This document shows positions 53,179 through 63,631 of a DNA stretch of 64,000 nt, one piece after another (position 1 is the first letter of the stretch; the number at the start of each line of letters is the position of its first letter). The notes beneath the pieces are model-generated. The model worked only from the letters and a program-made list of their open reading frames with translations. It was not told where the DNA came from and did no database searches. The translations under genes were made by a program, and so were the position numbers. Origin of the DNA: Phymatolithon calcareum (Eukaryota > Rhodophyta > Florideophyceae > Hapalidiales); NCBI GenBank assembly GCA_977006965.1, contig OZ345361.1, positions 1,054,001 to 1,118,000 of the forward strand, given 5' to 3'.

Positions 53179-55179
53179 ATGCATGTCGTCGCCCTGCTCT
53201 CTGGCGGGAAAGACAGTTGCTACACATTGCTGAAATGCATTGCACATGGGCATGCAGTTGTAGCCCTTGCGCACATCACACCGCCAACCGATGAACCTGA
53301 CTCCTTTATGTTTCAGAGCGTCGGCTCTAATGCTGTCCCTGCGCTCGCAGAAGCCTTGGATCTCCCCTTGTTCACAAGGCCCACACATGCGAAGGCTGCT
53401 GTGACCCAACTCGCGTACGCACCGCACCCCGACGATGAGGTCGAAGACCTTGTGCAGCTTCTTCGTGACGTGAAGCAAGCATTACCACAGGTGGACGCCG
53501 TCTGCGCCGGAGCATTATGGTCCGACTATCAGCGTCTTCGTGTTGAGAGCGCGGCGGCTCGCGTCGGTATGCTGTCACTTGCGTATTTGTGGCGGCGCAA
53601 TCAGCGCGAACTGCTTGCCGAAATGATTGCCGCTGGCGTTGATGCGATTCTTGTAAAGGTTGCCGGTATCGGGTTGAAGCCTGAGCATCTCGGAAAGTCG
53701 CTGAAGGAAATGCAACCGCATTTACATAAACTTGAAGAACTTTACGGCAGTCATGTGTGCGGCGAAGGCGGGGAGTACGAGACGCTCGTATTGTCCATGC
53801 CAATGTTCAAGAAGAAACTCGTTCTGGATAAAGTCCAGGTCGTGGTCCACGAAGAGTCGGACATTGCACCAGTTGCATATTTGCAAATACAAAAGTTTCA
53901 TCTTGAGAATCTTGTTGCAAAAGTCGATTTGGACCTTCCCGTCATTGTGCCATGTGCTCCAGAGCCATTGCGACCGTATCACCCGAATTCGAAAATTTCG
54001 GATTTATTTTTGCGTGATGCCTCGTGTCACGAATCAAAAACTCAAGAACATGACCTTACGGTTCAGCAATCGGTGCAACCATTGACCCACTTCACAGTGA
54101 CTCAGGAATACGCCCATGTCGTGACACTGTCCAATCTCTGTGGTGCTGAGGGTGTCTCAGGGGCGGCGTCTGCCTTGCAGGAAAAGCTCAAAGAAGAAGG
54201 ATTTTCTTTGGGAGACGTTTTGTACGTATGGCTCAACCTGGAAACCGTCAAAGGGCAATCGTATGCCCAAGCCAACCGCGCCTACTGCTCTGTGTTCGGT
54301 GTTTCGGAATGCATACCGCCTCCTTCGCGCGCGTGCATTGCAATGCCCAACGGAAGCCACCCCGTTTCCATTGAAGCTATCGCTCGGCGCAACCGCAGAG
54401 CTGTGGACTCTGATTCGCGAACGTTGCATGTCCAATCCCTTTCGGAATGGGCACCACCGTGTATCGGCCCGTATGCTCAAGTGGTTGAAGACCGCGGTAT
54501 CACTTTTGTTTCTGGTGCATTGGCAATGCATGCTCCGAACGCCTCCATTGAAAATGGTGCTGGCGTGCGGGCGCAGACTCGAGGATGTCTATTTAATATA
54601 GAAAGGACGCTGCACGCTACTCGGACGAAGTTTGATGAGCTTGTGTTTTTCGTCGCATATACCGTGGCACCGGAATTTTTCCTTCCTATCCGCGAAATTT
54701 TTTTTGAGCATGTCCAAGATCATGTGGTTTTGGCTGTGGTACCATGTATTGGACTCCCCAAAGATGCACTTGTTGAAATAAGAGCTGTTGGATCCCACTG
54801 TGACGCCCCAGATACTCGAGTTGTTCTCAGCTCCCACAGACCGTGTCAAGAAATCGCAGAAGATGCGCTCGGAAAGCAGGATATATCAAGAGTAGCCTGG
54901 GTTCGTCATGGCCAATTGATGTCTGCTCATATATTTATATCCTCCCGAAGTGATTCAAGTTCTGACATATGCAAACGATTTTTGAATGAGCTGAACACAC
55001 TCAAGAAGGACCATGACTGCAGTATCCTATCATCGCAAGTTTACGTCTTGCAAAGCGAAGCAGATGATATCGAGGCATGCATATTCTCCAACCTGGGAAA
55101 GAATTTGAATTTGATCCGATCACGCTGGATTCCTGGCAGGCCTCGCATTCTAGGCGTGATTACACTCGACTGCAGTTGA
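53179..55179 (+). CDS. DPH6: diphthine-ammonia ligase, DPH6 type, with RidA-like domains
   Basis: This encodes 666 aa from ATG 53179 (MHVVALLSGGKDS). The N-terminal ATP-pyrophosphatase domain (about 1-235) has the SGGKDS PP-loop, GALWSDYQRLRVE, KVAGIGL and VCGEGGEYETLVL, all typical of the DUF71 ammonia ligases. Two YjgF/RidA-like domains follow (about 300-400 and 420-540; SNLCGAEG and CIGPYAQVVEDRGITFVSG), then a diverged C-terminal region. The same architecture is found in yeast Dph6 (about 685 aa). It performs the last step of diphthamide synthesis on elongation factor 2, an ATP-dependent amidation. The frame opens upstream only from a TTG. Confidence 0.92.
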   Translation: MHVVALLSGGKDSCYTLLKCIAHGHAVVALAHITPPTDEPDSFMFQSVGSNAVPALAEALDLPLFTRPTHAKAAVTQLAYAPHPDDEVEDLVQLLRDVKQALPQVDAVCAGALWSDYQRLRVESAAARVGMLSLAYLWRRNQRELLAEMIAAGVDAILVKVAGIGLKPEHLGKSLKEMQPHLHKLEELYGSHVCGEGGEYETLVLSMPMFKKKLVLDKVQVVVHEESDIAPVAYLQIQKFHLENLVAKVDLDLPVIVPCAPEPLRPYHPNSKISDLFLRDASCHESKTQEHDLTVQQSVQPLTHFTVTQEYAHVVTLSNLCGAEGVSGAASALQEKLKEEGFSLGDVLYVWLNLETVKGQSYAQANRAYCSVFGVSECIPPPSRACIAMPNGSHPVSIEAIARRNRRAVDSDSRTLHVQSLSEWAPPCIGPYAQVVEDRGITFVSGALAMHAPNASIENGAGVRAQTRGCLFNIERTLHATRTKFDELVFFVAYTVAPEFFLPIREIFFEHVQDHVVLAVVPCIGLPKDALVEIRAVGSHCDAPDTRVVLSSHRPCQEIAEDALGKQDISRVAWVRHGQLMSAHIFISSRSDSSSDICKRFLNELNTLKKDHDCSILSSQVYVLQSEADDIEACIFSNLGKNLNLIRSRWIPGRPRILGVITLDCS

Positions 55180-55710
55180 TAGTTCGTTGGCCGCGTTGGC
55201 TCGTCGCTGAGAAACCAGATGACGTCTGAGGTAAAGTTGTTCGGACAATTGGATTTAAGTTTACAACATTTGTGCCAAGTCGGACCGTGCGATTGCTAAC
55301 CAGTGCGTTCTTGTGGAGCGTACGATGCGAAATGACTCAAAACCTAAGAGAAGTTGGAAACGGGCGCCGCAAGTATTGTACAGGAAGTGGAAATAAGAGA
55401 AAATAGAGCCTCTTACCGCCTCACAAAACTACTGCACTTCGACTGCGAAGTGAGTCAACAATGGGCGGAGATGACACAACCAATGGTGGCGGAAAAATCT
55501 GGTATTTCACACACTTGTTCATAGGGCAGTTGCTTGTTGCAAACTGTCCAGAAAGAGATGCAGAACAACGACATGAACGGAAGGAAATGTTACGAAGCGG
55601 TGCGTACGCGCGATAAAAAAAACTGCATGGGCGATGCCAGCGGTCGACAGAATGTAGCAGAACCCGCGGCTTTTCCATCACCTAGCCCAAGCAGTAATAA
55701 TGCACCGAGA
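55180..55710. other. convergent spacer DPH6/bHLH
   Basis: No supported feature. Small frames on both strands lack motifs. Confidence 0.45.
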
Positions 55711-57418
55711 TTACTTCGACTCATCAATGGAACGGGCGCCGAACGCGTTGCCTAGAAGACCGGCAATGGAACCTGCGAGGTCGACACATTTGGCATCATA
55801 AGGCCGCTGCTCGACATCGAAGAATACGACGACGGCGGCAACGTGTCCGCGCACGAAGAAAGGAACTCCAAAGCACACAGATAGAGAGGCTTCCTTTGCA
55901 AGAGCAGATCGTTGAAAAGCTTCCTCGTCCGCAAGCGACGGTAGCCACTCTGGACGCATTGTGCACATTATTCTACCAGGAGGATCTACACGCGGTTTGC
56001 AGACGAAGGAGCGACTACGATCTCTAAATCTCTCCAGCTTGCTTTGCAGATCAGGATCGTCAAAGTTACCAGTGCTCGGGATAACAGCAGTGCCTAGACG
56101 CAGAGGTGCCTGTGGCATCGGAGGTGGAGGCACTAATGAACGGCTTTCGCCATTGATCGTCTCATCTTGCGCACTACGTGGTTCGGCGGACTGGCCATTG
56201 GCAGGTATCCGGCGATTTTTCATCTGAGAAGGGCAATGCAGAGGACCTGAACGTCAGTAGGCTGTTTCAAAGGTACGGGCTGGGTAAAGAGCAGAATTGT
56301 GGATTACGTACAGATGGACGATGTTCGAATTGCGCGTCGGGGTTGGAAACCTGAACTGGAGCCGATCCATCAATACGTCCGCCGGTCGCAGAAGTCGGCA
56401 AAGCAGGAACCCAAGTTTCAGCAAACTGCCATTTCTCTTTCGTGCATATTAATGACATGAACGGGTTCAGAATGTCAGCAAGCTGCGACGCAGGACGGAC
56501 TATTGAGTCCACCCACATGTTAAGTTGAGCCTTCGAACTGAGCGCCAGTTCAGCTTCGAGATGCAATTTCTTCGCATATATTTCGCGGAAGACTCGAATA
56601 GCATAGTCCAGAATCTGGGCTTTATGCTTGACACCGGTCTTTGGCGGCGGCTTGGGCAAAATCCGTAATAGTTCCTGGAACTTGTTGTTAACTTTCGCAC
56701 GACAGCGCCGGGTATGTGAATTATGAACGTCCTTACCAGGTTCGACTTCATCCAATGCAGAAGGTGATGTCAACGCATTGCCATCGACTGACCCGGAAAA
56801 ACTTCCATTTTCATCTCGTCGACTCGTCATAGCGGGATCGCTGCGAGTGGAACGTCCTCGCCTCTCCAGCTTTGCTATCGGCAATGCGACGGAGAGAGGC
56901 CGCTTCGATGCTGTCTCGGTGGTACAGAATGATTCCGCTTGGTTCGGTAGCAGAGCGCCTCCTCCGAAAGGCCCTTGCTGATTGTAAGGGGTGACTTTTC
57001 TCGGTTGATTGCCAGTCTTCTTCTCTGGCTTCTTCTCTTGGGTTACGCTCTGTGCGGAGGGTCCTAACGAAAGATTCTTATTGTCCTTGACACTTTCCGA
57101 TGGCGGCGACATTGACATGTCGATGGGCACGGTCGAAACCGTAGGAATGTGTGGGGAAGGAGATTCGTTGTGCATTTGCATATGCACGTCGGGAACATTA
57201 TGCATGAGCGAAAGACTGGTCATGGGATGGTCTACCGACGAGCGAGCGTGTTGCAACGGGGACGAAAAGTTTGGTGAGTGCATATGGTGAGATGCGAGCC
57301 CGGGCGGTCCAAACATGTTTGCGTGAGATAGAAAGTCAAACACGGAAGAGCCATGCTGCGAGACGTCTGCGAGAACGTCGTAGTCAAAACTGTCGGGAAC
57401 GTCGTGCGAACTGCCCAT
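55711..57418 (-). CDS. bHLH transcription factor with C-terminal GAF-like domain
   Basis: There are two exons, 57418-56312 and 56223-55711. The 88-nt intron (56224-56311) starts GTACGT and ends CTCAG, and joins FEHRPS to MKNRRIP in phase 0. The product is 539 aa. The N-terminus is Met/Ser/Pro/His-rich, like an activation domain. The bHLH (about residues 224-275) has basic region HTRRCRAKVNNKFQELL and helix 2 KHKAQILDYAIRVFREI. The Glu normally contacting the E-box appears to be Thr, so the DNA target may be unusual. Helix 2 runs into a predicted coiled segment. The C-terminal ~120 residues (SLSVCFGVPFFVRGHVAAVVVFFD..) look like a GAF domain, which might sense a small ligand. Confidence 0.83.
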
Positions 57419-58676
57419 GGTGCATGCAATGAGCGGAGTCGACAGATGTTGCTCGCAAGCGTGGCTCTCGAGAGGCAATGGCGCGATTCTTGCACTGATG
57501 CGAGCGAACGACGGGAGCAAATTGGTGAAGGGACCTCGAGCAGTCAAAAAATTTGCGTGTGGACTGTGAGACGGACCCTTTCGAGAGCGAATGTGATGAT
57601 TCAGCGAAGGTGATGTTTAGGTAGTGCCTGCCCTACCAATGTAGCGGGGAAGGACGACGCGCGTACAGCGCTTGGACGGGTCCGGTTCGTGGACAGAGTG
57701 AACTGAACCTAGGCGCGGAGAGGTGCCGCAAACTGTGCAGATTGGGTTTAGCACGGCAGCGACAGTGCGGTATCATATGAAAATTGTGGCAGAAAAAACC
57801 GGTAGTACTGTACAGTACTGGAAAAGCAGCGTTTGGGGACTGTTCAGACATTGGGCAGAGCTGATTATGAGGTCCGCAGAAAAAGGTAATTAATCGTTAT
57901 ACTTATGATACGAATCACAGTGCGCTATTCTACCCCACTCATATGTGATCAGCAACGACAAGGCTGATTCTGCGCATATGCGTTTAATGCCCAATCTATG
58001 CGCTTTAGCGCACGCGTAGGAGGCGCGCTCCTTCCTTCTCTTCAGACTGGACACTTTTTATGAATCATTTCTTCCATTCATACCACGCGCCGACATGGCG
58101 CCGCACTTCTGAGGTCAATTTGAAACAAATAGAGTTTTTCGTAAACGCCTTCGAAACGCCTTCACCCTGCCGTGCAAGTTTTCCATGGCTGTGTGTGGTG
58201 ATTGTGCTATTCTATGCTTGCTATTGTTTTCGTCATAAAGTTTTCGTCATTTGTCGCTCCCTTTTCAAAATGAAGACAATCTTCTACAAATCTACTTTTA
58301 TGAAACATCTGAGTGCACTTCCTCGCCAACATTGTAGAAGCATGTTTTCGCCGCAACGATAACAAATCTTCAAATAATCGAACTCTTTGAAAAAATATTG
58401 CTGAAACCAATTCCCTCATCACTGGAGGCGAAAAATATTTTTGTGATGATAAATTTAAACTCGACTGACTATGAAATCATGCCCAGACGCTTTGACGATG
58501 AAATTACAGTGCGCTGGCGACAGAAGTGTTGTCAGCTGAGGTTAAATTTAGGGTTCGAAAACACTAACCAGCTTCAGGTCCCCGATAATGAGATTCGACC
58601 CGTCCGCATCATCGGTGCGAGGATAGTTGGGGTACAAAAAAGGACGCACGAAGCTGTAGGAGAGAAATGTCAAGCT
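57419..58676. other. spacer upstream of the bHLH gene
   Basis: It contains the 16-bp palindrome AGTACTGTACAGTACT (57804-57819) about 390 bp before the bHLH ATG. Frames at 58060-58422 lack domains. Confidence 0.4.
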
Positions 58677-58742
58677 GATGTTGGATTCGGAGGTCGATAT
58701 CAGTCACAGCTGTGAATGATATCGACCTCCGAATCTAACATC
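58677..58742. repeat. hairpin, 26-bp arms with one mismatch
   Basis: GATGTTGGATTCGGAGGTC.. (58677-58702) pairs with 58717-58742. The 14-nt loop contains the self-complementary CACAGCTGTG. Confidence 0.8.
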
Positions 58743-58912
58743 TAGGTCAGGCGATCCGGTATGTATCTTGGAAGCGCTGTTCAGTCGACCGCATGCAGTC
58801 AGATGTACGAAATTTGCACAAAACAATTGTCATCATCACAATCAAGTGACAAGCGCATGTACCATTTTCGCCCTGGGACTTCAAGGTAATCGAACTGCGC
58901 GCGGACTTTGCG

Positions 58913-59212
58913 ATGGAGAACTTCCGACTTGCTCATGTGACCGAGCTTCGCGCGGAAGGAGTATATTTTCGCGCAGAGCTATGGATCAAGGAATGGGGCA
59001 ATCGAAATGGCGATATGGGCGCAGTGGATGGCGACCATGAGGGATCTCGTGGACCATTCCAGCCGCCGGCACCACCCCGTGAGCCGAGTCAGCCTCGAGA
59101 CCCCCCGAGGCCTCCGGTCGTGCCTGAAGATGCGCAGGCGGGAAGAAATCGCAGTGGAGCACAAAGTCGAGCCAGCCGCCGCATCGCCGTTCACCACCCA
59201 CCTCCAGCATAG
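58913..59212 (+). CDS. small proline/arginine-rich ORF, possible element fragment
   Basis: This is a 99-codon frame from ATG 58913. The N-terminus MENFRLAHVTELRAEGVYFR repeats a theme seen just upstream in the same frame (VIELRADFA) and is close to the fragment at 8500-8575. The C-terminal half is Pro/Arg-rich (PPAPPREPSQPRDPPRPP). It is either the end of a dispersed element's ORF or a small gene; function is unknown. Confidence 0.35.
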   Translation: MENFRLAHVTELRAEGVYFRAELWIKEWGNRNGDMGAVDGDHEGSRGPFQPPAPPREPSQPRDPPRPPVVPEDAQAGRNRSGAQSRASRRIAVHHPPPA

Positions 59213-59431
59213 CTGAAGTTTTTCGTTGCTGAAGCTATAAACATCGAACGGCAAGTGTCAAAAGACCAGAGAAGACAATTGTGAACAACAGCACGGAAGG
59301 ATACATTTAGTTTTGGTTCTGATTTTCTTGCAAGCGAGCAAAAAGCATTTGTTTGTTAGAGTACGGCGCTTGGGTCTTGCAAAAAAATTAAAAAGACCTT
59401 ATTTCGATAACTGCCAGATTCGGATTTAAAA

Positions 59432-62400
59432 TCAGCCTCTTCTTGGAGGAAACCCATCTTCTCTTGTGAATCCGAAAAATGGATCCCCATTAATTGGCGT
59501 TCCATTTTCAACATGTGAAATGAACGGACTTTGGGAAAGCGGAGTGCAGTCATTTTCCAAACATGTATGCAGTGTGGGACATAAGCTAACAGATGCATCA
59601 AGCTTAGAAATGGAAAGTGGACGGTCAGTGCAAACACGGTACCGGGAATAGTGCGGTTCGCCCGGTGCTGCACCGGCAGATGTCTTCACACAAGGTAATG
59701 CTGCCACAAGCACAGTAGATGAGTTATTGTGAGGTGTTAAAGTACAGAAATTCACAGCGCACCATACAGACGGACCGATAGTATGTTCCCAAGCTCGTAT
59801 CCGTCCTATGCTGCTTACCTGGGCAACACGAGGGCAGTGAAATCTGAAGTCCAGAGGGCGGTAGCAAAGTGTCTGGAAAATGCTTCCGCGGTTGATAGAC
59901 GATGAGTCAGAACATGCGCGCAGAGAAATAGTGATAGTAGCACAGTTCCAGTCAAGATAGAATGAATTTTTTAGGCACACCCAAAGCTTAGTGTTAGATT
60001 TGGACAGATCTTCCATCGAAACTTTGTCTCCTTTTACGTTCCATGTCAGCTTTTCTTTCCGAAAAACTGAGACAGAGCTCAAGACAGCACGACCCTGAGA
60101 CTGTAGCTCTTCTGACAAACACCCATCGGGGCCAAGAGCTTCCTTAACTTGAAGTCTGTGCTCAGGCGCAAGAATCCCTCGTAGAGCTGAAAGTGACTCT
60201 CTGCCAGCCAAAAGTCGGAAACAACCTCGAAGAGCTGTCTCAGAACCTTGTAATGCGTCTTGAGATAGCATTGTCAGCCGACCTGCCCAGTCCGTAAAAG
60301 CAGCTGACCGCAATGAATGGAGGTGAATATCCTTATTGTTGGACTGTAGAATAGCTCGTTTGAGAATTTGGTGCGTTTTTTCCAGTACCAGCTCTCCGAC
60401 GCGTGTTATGTATCCGACCATGCGTAACGTAGTGAACGCCAGCTCTCGTAAGCGGTGTAGGTTCGGTTTGTCTACGATTTTAACAGCAAGCAATGTCTCC
60501 TTCTGTACGTTACATAGAACGGATATGCGCTGCTTTGATGTAGCATTATCCTCGAGCATTATGACTTGGGCGTCTGACATCTTGCACAGTTTAGCCACCT
60601 TGCAGAGATGAGCCACCACAAATGCCTGAAGCATCTTGAGATCCGGTTTACCGCTGTTTGCAAACGATGAAGTAGACTTATCTTGTTCATCACGGCTTCC
60701 ACTGTACGTGAAACACATTGACGCAATCAGCTTAGAACAAGAACCGACCAGGTTCACAGCCTCTTTGCACTTAGTTGAGAGAGCACTCTGAGGATGACAA
60801 CCGGTTCTCCGGTCTTCATATAGACATCCGGCTAGAAACCCGGCCTCGGCAACAAGTGATAGCGCGTAAAGTTCGGTCATTGACATGCTGAACAGTGTCC
60901 TTTTCCCATGGTCGAACAGCCGGTTTTGGACCGGAAGACCTAAGTCTCGTAAGAAGCCAAGAATAAAGTTTTCACAGACAGATGAGTAGCGTCCATGTGG
61001 AAGTAGCTTCAGAACGAGTGATACACAGTCCCTTAAATGCCCGGTTAATAGATGATCCGGTGCTACAAAACATGCCCTATAAGGGTCAAGGTGGTGAGGC
61101 ACAACCGGAAGACCCATGGATGTCTTGGGGATGCCATACCTAGCGTTGAACATGGCGTCCCGAATGCGGTGGAGGACTCGAGAGGTTGCAGGTGGGTTGT
61201 GCTTGAGTCTTAGTAGCCTACACGTTTCGAACTGTGCACAGCAGTCGCGAAGAGCCAGATGCTGGTAGAACCCTCGCTGCGTATGAGTTGAAGACCCGTG
61301 TGCTTCGCCAAGAGCGTACCTGCTCCCAATTAGCGTCTCAGATCCTCGCACAAATCGGCAAAGATGGCAACAGGATGATGCAGTATGCCCCAAAACGTCT
61401 AGAAAGTTGTTGATAGCCGGAGTGTCCCCCATAAAACCCACCAAGTCCAAAAAAATCCGTCGTTTGACGCCATCGGCATCAAAATCGATGAATCCAATTG
61501 TCATCCCCTGAATGATGTCATCGATGACAGTATCGAAGACGATGTCACCTTTTACACCAGGCGGAGTGAGACTTATGACGCGGACGCCTTGTGGTGATGA
61601 TCGGGATGCTAAAGGGATATTGAGACACAAAAGGTAAAATCCGTCACCCGATGCAGACTTTCCCTTTTGGACTTCAAAACCGTCCCAAAATAAAGCAAAT
61701 CTGTACACGAAGTACGGCTCACCGGACTGTAGCGTTCCAACACTGCTCACCGGTTTATACTTCTCTGTTCCGCGCATTCCTCCATGAACGGAATGCAATG
61801 AGATTAATCTTATGTCAAGGTGAAACAATGTTGGACACTCAGACGATAATGAGGAGCAATATTCCCGCTGGAGCACTTCTGTGGAACACTGATCATAATG
61901 CAGCTCATCAACATCCTTTCCTCCAGGAATGAAAAAGACGTGCCTTCCCCTTTCTTCATTTTCAACCCAGAACCGACTCACTATACAAAGTCGAGAGTTC
62001 TTGTCAGTGGATGTGAGCAAGGTCGAATTGGCAGACGCGTCAACCGATTCCACCAAATCTGCACAAGCGTAGGTAGGCTCAAGGAGAACAACGTGGTCTC
62101 CGGGCTTTATAATGGGTTTAGTCCAGTCCCTCCAAGCGGCATTCATCTGGGCTTTCCTCGCCTTGAGTGCGGCTCGTCTTGCTTTAATGGCGTCTTCCAT
62201 CCTCGCGGAAACATATCTTGTCTTCCGACTTCCAGATGCTGAGGTATCCATATTTGCACGTTGAACTCCGATGGCAACCAGATCTTCCGCCGTCTCGACT
62301 GGAAGATCTGGTACATTAATAGAGATATCATCAGACGGAGAGGTGTATGAGACGAAGTTGAATAGCATAGATATACACTGATTTCGCTTTGATGTCGCAG

Positions 62401-63631
62401 CCTCGTCCTGGAATTGCGCATCATTCCGACGCCTGGAATGGTGAACTGTCCAAGAATGTACAAATTTGCCTTTCAAAGATGACGTGCTTCCAGAAGCACT
62501 TTCAGCTCCGAAACACCTTTTTACTCTTTCGGGGAATTGAACATCCATATCGACGACAGTTATGCAAACCACATCTCCTTCTTCAGCAAATGCCTGCTGC
62601 GTGTGTTGATTCTGGTCATCGATGGACAGCGCTTTCCTGGGGCCGTAAAACCATTCTCTACACGCAACCACCGGCCAAATGTCAACGCAATTGAAAGTTG
62701 ACATGCTAGGTATCTCACTGCGCTCTGTGCCAGACAATGCGCTCGCTTTCATTTGGGACCATACAGGTGCGATCGCCATATCAGATCTCGCATACTCGCT
62801 CGGACGAATTATTTGAAGTGGAGTGAGGGGTTGCCCTGTTAAGGAACGAGATGTGTACCTAGCACCTGCTTTTGCAGTATCCACTGGTGCAGTAACATCC
62901 GTTCGTCGCGGTACAAGTACGCGAAGCAATAGAGGCCGATAGGTCTTTTGAAGAGTGCTAAAATGGGGAAGACAGCTCTTCTGCTCTTTCACTTTCGAAG
63001 TGTGGATGCTTGTGTTTCCGCATTTCCTCCAAGAGGAATATCCTTCTCGAGACACGGCCTCGACAAAATTTCTCATAGACGCTTATTGTTGTTTAGTCAG
63101 CTTTAGACCTCCATTCGTTGAAATTAGAGCCCACAAGACTCGCCAATTTGTGATTTTGGTTTCACAAACAACTTCTTGTGCGTCTTTCTCGGCAATCGAG
63201 CCTCTGTTCGTCGCCGTGCTGAAAATCTCGAAAGTCCCAGACAACGCCTCATCGTCCTCACCGACGTGAAAATTCTCGTGCGAAACCACCTCGGAACGAA
63301 GCTCTGTAGGCCCGCTGTCTAGGACAGCATCACAGTCAAGATCGAATGACGTCCCTTCTGTTTCATCGTATCCGTTTGTAAAGCGTTGAGAGGTTGCTGT
63401 TGGGCTTAAACTGCTTCCGATTCGCCGAACATCAGGGTCTGGACTTTCCGGCGCACTCGGAGAGCATTGTCGAGCCATTTTTGCAGGCGATATGTCCTCT
63501 AGTGGAACCGGGAGTGTGATTTGAGCTGTAGGAATTCTTCTCGGAGTTCCTGGTTGAGCTGAGCGGATTGAATGTGTTGGATTTGGTAGCGCATTGAATC
63601 GAAAACGACTTCGACGTTTTTTCTTGGTCAT
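59432..63631 (-). pseudogene. large DNA-transposon transposase (CACTA/KDZ-like), one in-frame stop
   Basis: One frame runs from ATG 63631 to 59432 and is interrupted only by TAA at 63083-63085 (codons CAA CAA TAA), giving 182-codon and 1214-codon parts with a fresh ATG at 63076. The central region has FWDGFEV, then DLVGFMGDTPAINNFLDVLGHTAS followed by CCHLCRF, recalling the D..D..H-C-x-C core of tnp2/CACTA and related Kyakuja-Dileera-Zisupton transposases. Further on, GELVLEKTHQILKRAI and SLRSAAFTDW may carry the last acidic residue. The first ~180 residues are Ser/Pro-rich and unlike any domain I know. The superfamily assignment is tentative. Terminal repeats were not found. Confidence 0.55.

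Noticed and set aside
63040-63090. mini-intron removing the in-frame TAA of the large transposase
   Set aside because: The only GT..AG pair nearby spans about 45 nt, about half the size of every other intron seen here.
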